The notes: generated by a model not told the origin, from the sequence alone. A stretch of DNA of 38,866 nucleotides from Sphingomonadales bacterium Ga0077557 (GCA_001464615.1 LNFI01000010.1:1-38866), one strand, 5' to 3'. Shown: positions 9,056 to 17,208, counted from the first letter of the stretch. Made by a program: numbers and translations.

Positions 9056-10827
9056 AAAAGTTGCTCCTGCCGGCCCTTTCATTGTTCGCGCTGCCGGTAA
9101 CGCTGGCGACGACGCCTGCCTTGGCGGGCGAAGTGCCCAACCTGGCAACCAGCGGTGATGGCATTCCGGCGCAGCTCGATGACGGCCAGCGCACCGGCTA
9201 TCGTGCGGTTTTCCAGGCGATCCGCGACGGCAAATGGATCGACGCCCGATTGCAGCTCGCGACGATGAAACCCGGACCGCTCCATTCGATTGCGCTCGCC
9301 GAGTTGTTTACCGCCAAGGGGTCGCCCCGCACGACTGCAGAAGACCTTAGCAAGCTGCTCGCCGATGCCCCTGAATTGCCGCAGGCGGAACAGCTGGCCC
9401 GCATGGCCAAGGCGCGCGGCATGACTGAACTCCCGAGCCTGCCTTACACGCAGGCGCTCAGCTGGACTGGCGGCGCCCCCGTGCGGGCGCGGGCAAAAAG
9501 CCTGAAAAGCGACCAGATCGCTGCCGATCTCGCCACCAAGATGCAGCCGCTGATCAAGGAAGATCGCGGCGTCGAGGCCCAGGCCTTGTTGGAGGCAACC
9601 ACAGGCCTGTCCCCTGACGGGCTAACCGAATGGCAACAAAAGGTCGCCTGGGTCTATTTTGTTGCCGGTGATGACGCCAACGCCCGAGTGATGGGACAAA
9701 AGGCCAGCCAAGGCAGCGGCGACTGGGCAATTCAGGGCCAATGGGTGGAAGCGCTGGCCGCCTGGCGTGAACGAGATTGCGCTGGCGCGGCCGACTCCTT
9801 CAGTCGCGTGGCGAGTCGATCAACCGATATCGAACTGCGCGCGGCCGGGCTGTTCTGGGCATCGCGCGCGGATATGGCCTGCGGCCGCCCCGATCGGATC
9901 GAAGCCCGGTTAAAAGGGGCAGCGCAATATGACGAAACCTTTTACGGCCTGCTTGCCCGCCAAACGCTTGGCATCCGCACCCCCGTCAGCCGCCCGAACG
10001 AAGCCCGGATCGCCGCCGATTGGCAGCTGCTTGGCCGGCGGCCCAATCTCCGCGTTGCCGCCGCTTTAGTCGAAATTGACGAAGATGTTCTGGCCGATGA
10101 TGTGATGAAGCGGCAAGCGCGGATCGGCGATGCAAACGAATTTGCGGGGCTGCTCCGCTTGGCGGGCGCCTTTAATCTGCCCTCTACGCAAATCTGGCTG
10201 GCGCATAATGCGCCTGCCGGCACGACACCCTCGGTGGAGGCGCGTTACCCAGCGCCGAATTGGACCCCCGATGGCGGTTGGCGGGTTGATAAGGCGCTGG
10301 TTTATGCGCATACGCTGCAGGAATCGGCGTTCCGCACCAATGTTGTCAGTGCCGCTGGTGCCTATGGCCTGATGCAAGTCCGCCCGGGTGCGGCGTCCGA
10401 TATGGCCCGTCAGCGCGGATCGCGCGCGGATCGCGCCGCCCTTACCCGCCCGTCTACCAATATCGAAATTGGCCAATCCTATCTTGAATGGCTCCGAGAT
10501 CAGCCGGCGACGCGTGGCCTGCTGCCCAAAGTGATCGCAGCGTATAATGCTGGTGCTGTCCCGGTCGAGGCATGGAACACGATCGTCAAAGATGGCGGCG
10601 ATCCGCTGCTGTACATCGAATCCATCCCCTATTGGGAAACACGCGGCTATGTGGTGACGGTGCTGCGCAATTACTGGGTGTATGAACGCGAAGGCGGCAA
10701 GGTGGCATCGCCCAGCCGCGCCGCACTCGCCCAAGGCCTTTGGCCGCGTTTTCCCGGACTGCCCGGTGCCCCGTCGGTCCGGATCACGGCAAAGATCACG
10801 CCGACGATGACGGCCAGTGCCAATTGA
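9052..10827 (+). CDS. Soluble lytic murein transglycosylase (Slt70-like)
   Basis: 591 aa starting at GTG inside the stop of the preceding gene. A signal peptide ([18 protein letters not shown] ... ALA) sends it to the periplasm. A long alpha-helical superhelical region (about 40-400) is followed by the SLT catalytic domain: [11 protein letters not shown] with the catalytic glutamate at about E424, then [27 protein letters not shown] and [16 protein letters not shown]. It cleaves glycan strands to 1,6-anhydro products during wall turnover. The 3' end overlaps the moaB start by 11 nt. Confidence 0.94.
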   Translation: MKKLLLPALSLFALPVTLATTPALAGEVPNLATSGDGIPAQLDDGQRTGYRAVFQAIRDGKWIDARLQLATMKPGPLHSIALAELFTAKGSPRTTAEDLSKLLADAPELPQAEQLARMAKARGMTELPSLPYTQALSWTGGAPVRARAKSLKSDQIAADLATKMQPLIKEDRGVEAQALLEATTGLSPDGLTEWQQKVAWVYFVAGDDANARVMGQKASQGSGDWAIQGQWVEALAAWRERDCAGAADSFSRVASRSTDIELRAAGLFWASRADMACGRPDRIEARLKGAAQYDETFYGLLARQTLGIRTPVSRPNEARIAADWQLLGRRPNLRVAAALVEIDEDVLADDVMKRQARIGDANEFAGLLRLAGAFNLPSTQIWLAHNAPAGTTPSVEARYPAPNWTPDGGWRVDKALVYAHTLQESAFRTNVVSAAGAYGLMQVRPGAASDMARQRGSRADRAALTRPSTNIEIGQSYLEWLRDQPATRGLLPKVIAAYNAGAVPVEAWNTIVKDGGDPLLYIESIPYWETRGYVVTVLRNYWVYEREGGKVASPSRAALAQGLWPRFPGLPGAPSVRITAKITPTMTASAN

Positions 10828-11344
10828 CGAAGCGGCAGTGTTCCTGCCGGTCCAGATTGCCGTCCTAACGGTTTCCGATACCAGAAGTCTCGCTGATGAC
10901 CGATCGGGCGACACATTGGTCGCGCGTCTGCTTGCAGCAGGGCATGAGCTCGCCGATCGCCAGATCGTGAAGGATGATGTGCCGACAATCGTCGCAACGC
11001 TGACCCAGTGGATCGACGATCCTTCCGTGGACTGCATCATCACCACCGGTGGCACGGGCGTCACTGGACGCGACGTGACCCCGGAGGCAATCGAACAGGT
11101 GCAGGACAAGTCCATTCCGGGCTTTGGCGAGCTATTTCGATGGCTGAGCTATCAGACGATCGGCACATCAACGGTGCAATCGCGGGCATGCGCCTGCGTC
11201 ACGCGCGGGACCTATATCTTTGCGCTGCCCGGATCGACCGGCGCGGTAAAAGACGGTTGGGACGGCATTCTGGCAAGCCAGCTCGACAGCCGCCACAAGC
11301 CCTGCAATTTTGTCGAACTGATGCCGCGCCTGACGGAGCGGTGA
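10817..11344 (+). CDS. moaB: Molybdenum cofactor biosynthesis protein MoaB
   Basis: 175 aa, GTG start within the end of the transglycosylase gene. The MoCF/MPT-binding motif [18 protein letters not shown] is at about 75-92, and [18 protein letters not shown] near the C-terminus closes the fold. It probably adenylylates or binds molybdopterin in the cytosol. No other cofactor genes are adjacent. Confidence 0.93.
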   Translation: MPIDEAAVFLPVQIAVLTVSDTRSLADDRSGDTLVARLLAAGHELADRQIVKDDVPTIVATLTQWIDDPSVDCIITTGGTGVTGRDVTPEAIEQVQDKSIPGFGELFRWLSYQTIGTSTVQSRACACVTRGTYIFALPGSTGAVKDGWDGILASQLDSRHKPCNFVELMPRLTER

Positions 11345-11673
11345 AGGTGAACCAGCCGATCCCGCGCGCTGGCCGACCCTGGATCACCGGCTTTCTGATC
11401 GTCGTAGGTGCCGCAGTTATTTTCTATGCAGGCATTTTTCTGGGCCGCCAACAGACTGTTTCTGAACAGCCTAAAACACGCGCGCTCGGCATCGCCCGCG
11501 CATCGCCGAAACCACGCGTCCGCAACGTCTTCTCGCCGTCGATTATGTCGGATCCGTATTTCCTCGACGAGCAGCGAAAACTGGTCGAAGCGCTCGAGCG
11601 CTCGTGCGAATTCCAACGTCAGAATTGCGAGACCGCCCGAAAGGCCCGCGCCGCTCTCAATGCGCTGAAATAG
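11341..11673 (+). CDS. Small single-pass membrane protein, unknown function
   Basis: 110 aa from a GTG that overlaps the moaB stop (GTGA). One transmembrane helix (about residues 13-32, [20 protein letters not shown]) is followed by a basic linker and a helical C-terminus with two cysteines (SCEFQRQNC). No family was recognised. The overlap makes it the last gene of the 8240-11673 operon. Confidence 0.7.
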   Translation: MKVNQPIPRAGRPWITGFLIVVGAAVIFYAGIFLGRQQTVSEQPKTRALGIARASPKPRVRNVFSPSIMSDPYFLDEQRKLVEALERSCEFQRQNCETARKARAALNALK

Positions 11674-11682
11674 CCGTCGCGC

Positions 11683-12048
11683 TCAACCATCAGCCTGCAT
11701 CGCCGCGAGTTCATGCCCGGCAGGATCACGAAAATGGAAGCGCCGTCCGCCGGGGAAAGCGAAGATGGGTACGGTGACTTCACCTCCCGCCGCACGGACC
11801 TTGGCCTCGCAAGCTTCCAAATCATCGACTTCGATCACGGGCAATGCAGCCGACGTCTTTTCCGTAGGATCGGCATCCAAACCGATGTCTGTGTCCCCGC
11901 TCGTGGTCGCGGCATAGCTCGGGCCGAAATCCGTAAAATCCCAATCGAATGCAGCGGCATAAAAGGCCTTTGCTGACGCAAGATCGCTGACCGGCTGTAG
12001 GTTGACAGGACAGGCTGGAGTGGCGGGGATATCCGGGGAGATGCGGGA
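11683..12048 (-). pseudogene. VOC/glyoxalase-family gene lacking a start codon
   Basis: The open frame (121 codons plus stop, read leftward) encodes a nearly complete vicinal-oxygen-chelate domain: VNLQPVSDLASAKAFYAAAF near the N-terminus, LPVIEVDDLEACEAKVRAAG in the middle and RRFHFRDPAGHELAAMQ at the C-terminus. An in-frame TGA (12049-12051) comes directly before it, and no ATG, GTG or TTG occurs ahead of the domain; the first usable start (TTG at 11880) would remove nearly half of it. The loss of the 5' end coincides with the prophage's left edge, so insertion probably removed the start and promoter. Confidence 0.7.
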
Positions 12049-12419
12049 TCATCCGGTATAATTGGCGGATTTCCGGCATCCAGTGGGCCGCGAGGGCTGC
12101 ACAAAGGCGTCGATGCTGTGTCTAGAGTGGGGTGCCATTTAGACGATGGTCTGACAGGAGCGGCTGGAGTCATGCCCATTTAGGCATGCACCCTCTTAGG
12201 ATGCTCTCAGGCGCAGATATCAGCCACTAAAGCGGCTCTGAAGGGCGCATGAGAGGCCACTGAGCGCGCGCCGAACTGGGCGGAAGTGGGGTAATTGCGC
12301 GCCCAGTTCGCCGATCGCGGCGATCATCGACCTAAATGGCGGAAATCCGGGCCGCTGGGCGGATGTTGGTGATGATCCTTAGCGGTCGATCGATGCCGGA
12401 AGTGGGCGCGTTTTTTCTA
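12021..12419. promoter_or_regulatory. Gene-free left end of the prophage with candidate transposase-binding repeats
   Basis: No gene is seen from 12052 to 12419. Two copies of ATCCGG-N8-GCGGAT occur at 12051-12070 and 12345-12364, with a weaker relative ATCCGG..GCGGGAT at 12031. CGGATTTCCGG (12066-12076) is nearly the inverse of CGGAAATCCGG (12340-12350), and related CGGAAGTGGG words sit at 12281 and 12398. TGCC(C)ATTTAG recurs at 12133 and 12173, the second within a CATGCC/GGCATG hairpin (12171-12188). Multiple similar sites at the left end are what MuA-type transposases need; this role is inferred. Confidence 0.5.
12272..12310. repeat. 11-bp inverted repeat in the prophage left end
   Basis: CGAACTGGGCG (12272-12282) and its exact complement (12300-12310) flank 17 nt. 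It lies beyond the 3' end of the leftward exported-protein gene and could end that transcript or form part of the transposition complex. No T-run follows. Confidence 0.5.
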
Positions 12420-12821
12420 TTAGAATTTGGGCACGGTTGTGGCGGGGTCGAACGGCTGGCAGCGACCCGAAAAGTTCCCGCGTGGTCCAGTGATCGCGAC
12501 GGTTCCGGCGATCCGATCGAGCCGCATTTTGGCGTTTCCGATCGACCCATAATTGATCTTGCCCGTGATCATGCTGTCAGTGACCGTGAACAAGGAGACA
12601 ATCAATCGCCCTTCCTTTGCACCACCCATGAAGCGCGGCATTTCGGCTGTGCCGCCCTGGTCGGCCAAATACAGGCGGACATCGCCATCCTGCGACCGGA
12701 GCTGTTCGTCTTCCAGATAATCTACCCTCTCGATCTGCCCGCTGCAGGTCAGATTTAAGGAGCCAATCGACGGCTCGACTGAGGCCGCAAACATTGCGGC
12801 TGTGATGATCAACTCAATCAT
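12420..12821 (-). CDS. Putative exported protein, candidate lysogenic-conversion gene
   Basis: 133 aa. A short hydrophobic N-terminus (MIELIITAAMFAAS) looks like a signal peptide. The mature part is beta-rich with two cysteines (LTCSG and GRCQPF), which could form a disulfide in the periplasm. No family was recognised. It lies 9 nt after the lipoprotein-like gene and in the same direction as the repressor, so it should be expressed in the lysogen. A role in host surface change or superinfection exclusion is only an inference from position. Confidence 0.65.
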   Translation of the reverse strand: MIELIITAAMFAASVEPSIGSLNLTCSGQIERVDYLEDEQLRSQDGDVRLYLADQGGTAEMPRFMGGAKEGRLIVSLFTVTDSMITGKINYGSIGNAKMRLDRIAGTVAITGPRGNFSGRCQPFDPATTVPKF

Positions 12822-12830
12822 TCGTCTTCC

Positions 12831-13268
12831 TCATGATAACATCTGCCAAGGTTCGAACGGTGCGCACCACTTAGTCCAAAGATCGTCGAAAGCCTGCCTG
12901 TGCATCCCCATTACGGCTTGCGAGACCGCCGAGTCTGTCACCCATAGTCGATGCATTTCTATCTGGGTATAATGCCTGGTTATGTCATAAATAAAGCGTA
13001 AGCGTGCCGGATTACCCCCAAATTCTGGTGGTGAGGCGAACACGCCGCATGCCGTTACGCTGTCTTCCATTGCCCCGGCCGACCAGATCGCGCCGAATTT
13101 GAGCGGCGTTCGGTAGCCATATTCTCGGGCAACGGCCTCTTTGATTTGCTTGCGAACGGGCTCCCCGATTGCAATGGACTCGCCACAGGCAGCCAGCTGC
13201 AGCAGCATGAGAACCAACAGAATGGCGGCTTCGATCCGCAGCAGGACCGATGCGCGCCTGGCGTTCAC
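12831..13268 (-). CDS. Putative lipoprotein coupled to the prophage repressor
   Basis: 145 aa. N-terminal arginines, a hydrophobic stretch and a lipobox LAAC with the lipidated cysteine at 28 indicate an envelope lipoprotein. The mature part has Cys in VTACGVF and KWCAPF and no recognised family. Its ATG overlaps the repressor stop by 4 nt, so it is translated with the repressor in the lysogenic state. Phage lipoproteins in this position often block superinfection, but the sequence does not prove it. Confidence 0.7.
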   Translation of the reverse strand: MNARRASVLLRIEAAILLVLMLLQLAACGESIAIGEPVRKQIKEAVAREYGYRTPLKFGAIWSAGAMEDSVTACGVFASPPEFGGNPARLRFIYDITRHYTQIEMHRLWVTDSAVSQAVMGMHRQAFDDLWTKWCAPFEPWQMLS

Positions 13269-13933
13269 AGCCGCTTCACCACGGCAACGACGCGGCCGAT
13301 GATGTTGAGTTCGCCATCATGGGCGGTCTCTGCGGCGACGGCGGGATTGTCGGAGAGGATCTTCACGCTGCCATCGGGCATCGGCCGCAGCCGCTTAATC
13401 ATGCCGATCTCCCCAAAGGCGAAAGCCCAGATCAGGTCGGCCATGCGCGGCGATTGCTGGCGGCGGTCGATCAGCACGATGTCGCTTTCATGAATCGTCG
13501 CCTCCATCGAATTTCCCTGCCCCTTTGCCCAGAACAGCTCCTCGGGCGGGCTGTCCGTAAAATGGCGCAGCCAGGCACGCGAAAACTGCCTTGGCTCAGC
13601 CTCGATCACATCGGCCAGATAGGTGGCACCCAGGCCATAGCGCAGATCAATCTCTGCCACCTCAACCGTGTCGTTCGTTTCGGCTGGCGGCGCGCCATAG
13701 GCAAGCCTGCGGTCTGCCAGATTGATCGGTTTTGGATCATTGGTTTCGCCCGTGAGATAGTCGATCGTCGTCTCAAGCTCGCGGGCGATCAGATGCAACT
13801 GTTTGGAACTTTGCGATTTGCCGGTGACCAGCTTCCAGATCGAGGTCGATTGAACGCCGATCCGGCGCGCCAGCTCGGCTTGCGACCAGCCCTTTTCGGC
13901 TAATCGCGCCTCGATTCGTTCGCCCAGGGTCAT
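13265..13933 (-). CDS. Prophage repressor: HTH plus S24 (LexA/CI-type) peptidase domain
   Basis: 222 aa. An N-terminal XRE-type helix-turn-helix (about 4-60, WSQAELARRIGVQSTSIWKLVTG) is joined to a C-terminal S24 domain. The serine of the Ser-Lys dyad is S142 (GQGNSMEATI) and the lysine K180 (GMIKRL). This type of repressor holds the prophage silent and self-cleaves after RecA-dependent SOS signals; Mu's own repressor is not of this type. It is divergent from the Cro-like gene, with two palindromes between them, and the downstream lipoprotein gene overlaps its stop codon. Confidence 0.92.
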   Translation of the reverse strand: MTLGERIEARLAEKGWSQAELARRIGVQSTSIWKLVTGKSQSSKQLHLIARELETTIDYLTGETNDPKPINLADRRLAYGAPPAETNDTVEVAEIDLRYGLGATYLADVIEAEPRQFSRAWLRHFTDSPPEELFWAKGQGNSMEATIHESDIVLIDRRQQSPRMADLIWAFAFGEIGMIKRLRPMPDGSVKILSDNPAVAAETAHDGELNIIGRVVAVVKRL

Positions 13934-13941
13934 CTTTGCAC

Positions 13942-13961
13942 CCTACAACCTAGGTTGTAGG
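13942..13961. promoter_or_regulatory. Operator candidate O1: 20-bp perfect palindrome
   Basis: CCTACAACCTAGGTTGTAGG is perfectly self-complementary and lies 9 bp upstream of the repressor ATG in the divergent repressor/Cro region. It shares the half-site core CAAC..GTTG with the second palindrome at 13992. Binding by the repressor and the Cro-like protein is inferred. Confidence 0.7.
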
Positions 13962-13991
13962 CAAGCGCTGTTCTTTTGAGCATTGACGATA

Positions 13992-14005
13992 GCAACTAAA
14001 GTTGC
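13992..14005. promoter_or_regulatory. Operator candidate O2: 6-bp-arm palindrome
   Basis: GCAACT-AA-AGTTGC, centred about 47 bp from O1, just upstream of the Cro-like start. It has the same CAAC..GTTG half-sites, with a differently spaced centre. The spacing of O1 and O2 would allow cooperative binding on one DNA face; this is inference. Confidence 0.55.
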
Positions 14006-14012
14006 CACACCA

Positions 14013-14303
14013 ATGCCCATGAGCACAGAAATCACACCTTTCGAGGCGCTACAGCAGATCATCGATGCTGCCGGGTCGCAATCCAAGCTTGCTGCTGCCC
14101 TGGGCGTTTCGTCGACTGCCGCATGGAAATGGGTGCAATCGTCAAAGCGCCTTCCTGCAGAATATGTACTCACGGCGGAGCGGCTTTACGGCGTTTCGCG
14201 CCACGATCTTCGGCCTGACATTTATCCACGGGACTATCCTCCTGCAGGCAAGCTTGGCCGCAAGCGCCGCGATTCGCATCGTCTATGTGAGGCCGCCAAA
14301 TGA
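14013..14303 (+). CDS. Cro/YdaS-like HTH regulator
   Basis: 96 aa from the ATG at 14013 (ATG 14019 is also possible; neither has a strong Shine-Dalgarno). A helix-turn-helix at about 15-55 (AGSQSKLAAALGVSSTAAWK) resembles the YdaS/Cro group, which counteracts the repressor and opens the lytic programme. It is divergent from the repressor across the two operators, and its stop overlaps the ParB-like start (ATGA), so it leads the early operon. Confidence 0.85.
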   Translation: MPMSTEITPFEALQQIIDAAGSQSKLAAALGVSSTAAWKWVQSSKRLPAEYVLTAERLYGVSRHDLRPDIYPRDYPPAGKLGRKRRDSHRLCEAAK

Positions 14304-15280
14304 ACGCTCGCGCTTCGCTGCTTTCGGGGGCCACGCTGTTCGAGGTCGCGCCGGGCCATGTCGACGAGGGTGACCGGATCGGCTTTTTGCATCAGGACAA
14401 GGCGGCGGCGCTTGGTCGGTTGATGGCCGTTGATGGCCAGCGCGATCCGATCAAGGTCGTTGCCAACAAGAAGAACCCGGCCAAGCCCTGGCGGCTGGTG
14501 ACGGGGATGCACCGGCTGATCGGTGCGCGGATCGAGTGCATCCCTGTGTGGGCGATCGAGGTCACCGGCACGCCCGAGGACCTGGCCGATTTGGAGGCGT
14601 CGGAGAACCTGCACCGCCGTCCGCTGGCGCCGATCGAGCGCGCTAAGTTCACCTTCGCATTGGTGCAAGCGGCGCGCGCCCGACTCGCTCGTGATCATGG
14701 CGATCTCAAGCAGCAAGCGATGGCCGTGAAGGCCCGCTGGGCGCGCGTGAAGTTGGGCGAAACGCGAGCGGAATCGGCGCTGACAGAAGAGACCGACGAT
14801 ACGCGTGCCAACTTGGCACGCGTATACGGATGGCAGGAATCGGCGGTCGAAGCCCTTGGCGCATCGAAGCGCGACATCTTCCGCGACCTTGAACTCTACC
14901 GCCTGATCATCGAGCCGTTCCCGACCCTTGCCGAGGCGCTGTCCAAGCACCCGGTGGTTGGTGAGAATGGCAAGCAGCTGCGCGATATCGCCCAGGTCAA
15001 GGACGAGGCGACACGCCGTCGCGTGATCGAGGCGCTGATCGACGACGCCGAGCTGAGCGTTGACGTGGCGCTGGTGTCATGCGGCGTCGGGCATGGCGGC
15101 ACGGCGGCGACTCCTGTCGCGCATCAAAAGCATTTCAACGCGATCACCAGTGGCTGGGACCGGCTCGGCCAGCGCGAACGCAGCATGTTCCTGCGCGAGC
15201 ATTTCGTGCCGCTGCTAACCCCAGGCCAGAAGCGCGAGCTGCGCGACCGCCTTGACGAGGAGCTGCGCGATGCGCGGTGA
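14300..15280 (+). CDS. ParB N-terminal (ParB/Srx) domain protein
   Basis: 326 aa. The N-terminal ParB/Srx fold is marked by DPIKVVANKKN, then the nucleotide-binding-type motif TGMHRLIGA (68-76) and ASENLHRRPLAPIERA, followed by helical DNA-binding-like regions. ParB-like CTPase folds bind nucleotides and DNA; phage members are also found beside DNA methylases. The start overlaps the Cro-like gene (ATGA), and the methyltransferase gene begins 11 nt inside its end, so the pair is co-translated. There is no ParA, so plasmid-type partitioning is unlikely. Confidence 0.85.
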   Translation: MNARASLLSGATLFEVAPGHVDEGDRIGFLHQDKAAALGRLMAVDGQRDPIKVVANKKNPAKPWRLVTGMHRLIGARIECIPVWAIEVTGTPEDLADLEASENLHRRPLAPIERAKFTFALVQAARARLARDHGDLKQQAMAVKARWARVKLGETRAESALTEETDDTRANLARVYGWQESAVEALGASKRDIFRDLELYRLIIEPFPTLAEALSKHPVVGENGKQLRDIAQVKDEATRRRVIEALIDDAELSVDVALVSCGVGHGGTAATPVAHQKHFNAITSGWDRLGQRERSMFLREHFVPLLTPGQKRELRDRLDEELRDAR

Positions 15281-15959
15281 TCTCTCCACCGGCCGCAAGC
15301 GCCACAGCCATCCCTATGACTGGTATGTCGACGAATGCTGGGTCGCGATGCAATTGTACCGTGCGCTTGGCGGGTTTGCGGCTGAGAAGGCTGCGGGCGA
15401 GGCCATCTGGGACCCGTCGGCGGGCCTTGGCAACACAATCGAGCATTTGCAGCAGAACGGCCACGTCACTTTCGCGTCAGACATTGTCGAGCGGATCGAT
15501 TACAGCCTGTTCAGCACAACTGCCGCGCCGCTGCCCCAGTTCTTTTCGGCCGATTTCCTCGAAACGACAGCCGCGCCCGCGCGCTGCAGCATCGTCTTCA
15601 ACCCGCCTTACAGCTACATCAAAGGCATCTCAGAAGCGTTTGTGCGGCATGCGCTTAAGCTGTCGTCGCGCCGGGTGTGCGCGGTTTTGCCGGTGAAGTG
15701 GCTGACCAGCCAGGCCCGGTTTCACCTGTTCACCGATCATCCGCCACAAGCCGTGATGATCCTGAGCCAGCGGCCATCAATGCCGCCCGGCGACATGATC
15801 GCCGCGATGGGCAACCGCGCCTTTAACGGCGGCGTGGTCGATTATGCCTGGTTCGTCTGGGACGTCACGCGCCCGACGCCGCGCCACGAAACGCGCACCA
15901 TCTGGCTGCCCCCGCTCGACCGGCCCGACCTTCATCAGACAATCCAGGTGCTGGCATGA
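15270..15959 (+). CDS. Adenine-specific DNA methyltransferase-like protein
   Basis: 229 aa from the ATG at 15270. Motif I is seen as WDPSAGLGN (D48) and the catalytic motif IV as FNPPYSYI (NPPY, 111-114), the signature of N6-adenine methylases. No separate target-recognition domain or restriction nuclease is present, so it is probably an orphan phage methylase acting on phage or host DNA. It overlaps the ParB-like gene upstream and the winged-helix gene downstream (ATGA). Confidence 0.82.
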   Translation: MRGDLSTGRKRHSHPYDWYVDECWVAMQLYRALGGFAAEKAAGEAIWDPSAGLGNTIEHLQQNGHVTFASDIVERIDYSLFSTTAAPLPQFFSADFLETTAAPARCSIVFNPPYSYIKGISEAFVRHALKLSSRRVCAVLPVKWLTSQARFHLFTDHPPQAVMILSQRPSMPPGDMIAAMGNRAFNGGVVDYAWFVWDVTRPTPRHETRTIWLPPLDRPDLHQTIQVLA

Positions 15960-16255
15960 GCCCCGCTGATCAGCGCGCGGCGCTGCTGCGCTATATCTGG
16001 GGCTATCAGGTCGCGCATGAGGGCGTTTCGCCTTCCATCACGGAAGGCGCAAAGGCGATTGGCGCCTGCAGAAGCCAGGTTCACCGGCTGCTGATCGACC
16101 TGGAGAATGACGGGTCGATTCGCCGCCTGCGCGGCCGGGAACGGGCGATCCAGGTGGTGCGCCAGCCAACGCTGCCCCATCATGCGGGCAGGCCGCTGTT
16201 CACCGTGCCGTTTCGTGGGCGCTATGGCCGGTTCGTCATGGCGGAGGCCCGCTGA
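15956..16255 (+). CDS. Winged-helix DNA-binding protein, LexA-type N-domain
   Basis: 99 aa. Residues 10-60 match the LexA/MarR-like winged helix (LLRYIWGYQVAHEGVSPSIT, GACRSQVHRLLIDLENDGSI), followed by RLRGRERAIQV, a typical wing. There is no S24 domain, so it would be a small DNA-binding regulator. Both ends overlap neighbours (ATGA, TGATG). Confidence 0.75.
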   Translation: MSPADQRAALLRYIWGYQVAHEGVSPSITEGAKAIGACRSQVHRLLIDLENDGSIRRLRGRERAIQVVRQPTLPHHAGRPLFTVPFRGRYGRFVMAEAR

Positions 16256-16566
16256 TGGCGACGGCCCCTTGCCCGCCGCGCCTGCGCGCCCTGGTCGATC
16301 TGGCGGCTGCGCTGAGCAACGTCCAGGCCGGGCAAATCCTTTCCAATCAACGCTGCGCCACGGTCGCGCGGGCACGGTTCGCCGTCTATTTTGGCGGCTA
16401 TCACGGTCTGTTCCTGACGAAGACGGCCATCGCCCGCGCCCTTGGCGATCGTGACCATGCAACCGTGGTCCACGGCCTGCGCCGCGCAGAGGCGCTGCGC
16501 GGCAGCGCTCCCGATTTTCGAACCCTAACCGACTGCCTGTTGGCAGCAACAACGGCGGAGTTGTGA
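16255..16566 (+). CDS. Stand-alone DnaA domain IV-like protein
   Basis: 103 aa. Residues 35-80 follow DnaA's C-terminal DNA-binding domain: VARARFAVYFGGYHG, an AIARALG helix, and the signature GDRDHATVVHGLRRAEAL with RDHATV at 66-71, the residues that read DnaA boxes in DnaA. The AAA+ part is absent. It could bind DnaA-box-like sites in phage or host origin DNA and compete with or replace host DnaA; this is inference. Its start overlaps the upstream stop as TGATG. Confidence 0.75.
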   Translation: MATAPCPPRLRALVDLAAALSNVQAGQILSNQRCATVARARFAVYFGGYHGLFLTKTAIARALGDRDHATVVHGLRRAEALRGSAPDFRTLTDCLLAATTAEL

Positions 16567-16568
16567 CC

Positions 16569-16793
16569 ATGGCCAATATCTCTCGCTTGCCTGTTCCGGC
16601 ACCGGTGCGCCGGGCTGTTCCCGCGCCAACGCTGGATCAAGTGATCGCCGCGCGCGGATACCAGCCCAATTACCGCGACGGCATGGACTGCCCAGGCTGC
16701 GGCTTTGGTGCCTTTTACCTTGGCCGACAGTCAGCGGAATGCGCCCGGTGCGGCACTGCGCTGCCCTTCGCCCCTGCAGGGGGTGCGCGCTGA
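16569..16793 (+). CDS. Small zinc-ribbon protein
   Basis: 74 aa from the ATG at 16569 (a GTG at 16563, overlapping the upstream stop, is an alternative). C41/C44 (CPGCGFG) and C58/C61 (CARCG) form a CxxC-x13-CxxC zinc ribbon in the C-terminal half. Function unknown; DNA or protein binding is likely. Downstream coupling is by TGATG. Confidence 0.7.
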   Translation: MANISRLPVPAPVRRAVPAPTLDQVIAARGYQPNYRDGMDCPGCGFGAFYLGRQSAECARCGTALPFAPAGGAR

Positions 16794-16924
16794 TGGTCCA
16801 TGTCATCCAGGTGGCGACCTTCGCCGCCGCGCTGATCATTGCTGGCACGGTGCTTGTCGATGGCATCACCAGCCCGCGATTCCTGGCGGTGCTGCGCCAG
16901 ACGCTGTCCGGCAAGGAGGGCTGA
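16793..16924 (+). CDS. 43-aa single-helix membrane peptide
   Basis: The frame starts at an ATG overlapping the stop of the zinc-ribbon gene (TGATG). One transmembrane helix (about 4-24, VIQVATFAAALIIAGTVLVDG) and a short basic tail are present. Small phage membrane proteins may act in exclusion or lysis, but nothing here shows which. The tight overlap and the GGAGG before the next gene support a real gene. Confidence 0.55.
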   Translation: MVHVIQVATFAAALIIAGTVLVDGITSPRFLAVLRQTLSGKEG

Positions 16925-16929
16925 AGGCG

Positions 16930-17208
16930 ATGCCGCACCCCGCACTCGCGCCGCTTGGCCAGGCCATTGCCGCGCTGACCTATGATCAGATCGAGGTGAC
17001 CCATGCCGATAGCGGCAGCACCATCTGTGGCACCGCCGTGCCGCTGCTTCACCGCAGCATCGGCCAGGACCTGATGCGCGTCGAATCGGCGATGGGCGGG
17101 CAAGGCAAGACGGTGTTTTCCGCCATCGCCGCATCGATCGACGAAGCCCTGATCGCGATTGAGGAAGCGCGCGGCCTGCTGCGCGGTGGGAGCGACCACG
17201 ATGCATGA
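16930..17208 (+). CDS. Hypothetical early phage protein
   Basis: 92 aa from the ATG at 16930, preceded by a GGAGG about 10 nt upstream. It is a mixed alpha/beta protein without recognised motifs; the C-terminus (FSAIAASIDEALIAIEEARGL) is a clear amphipathic helix. It lies in the tightly overlapping early operon. Confidence 0.65.
   Translation: MPHPALAPLGQAIAALTYDQIEVTHADSGSTICGTAVPLLHRSIGQDLMRVESAMGGQGKTVFSAIAASIDEALIAIEEARGLLRGGSDHDA

Noticed and set aside
11008..11340. Upstream extension of the small membrane protein frame
   Set aside because: It lies wholly within moaB in another frame; the GTG overlapping the moaB stop is the credible start.
14222..14230. TTATCCACG, an 8/9 match to a DnaA box
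   Set aside because: Single near-matches are expected by chance in a window of this size, and it lies inside the Cro-like coding sequence; not taken as a phage origin although a DnaA-IV-like gene is present.
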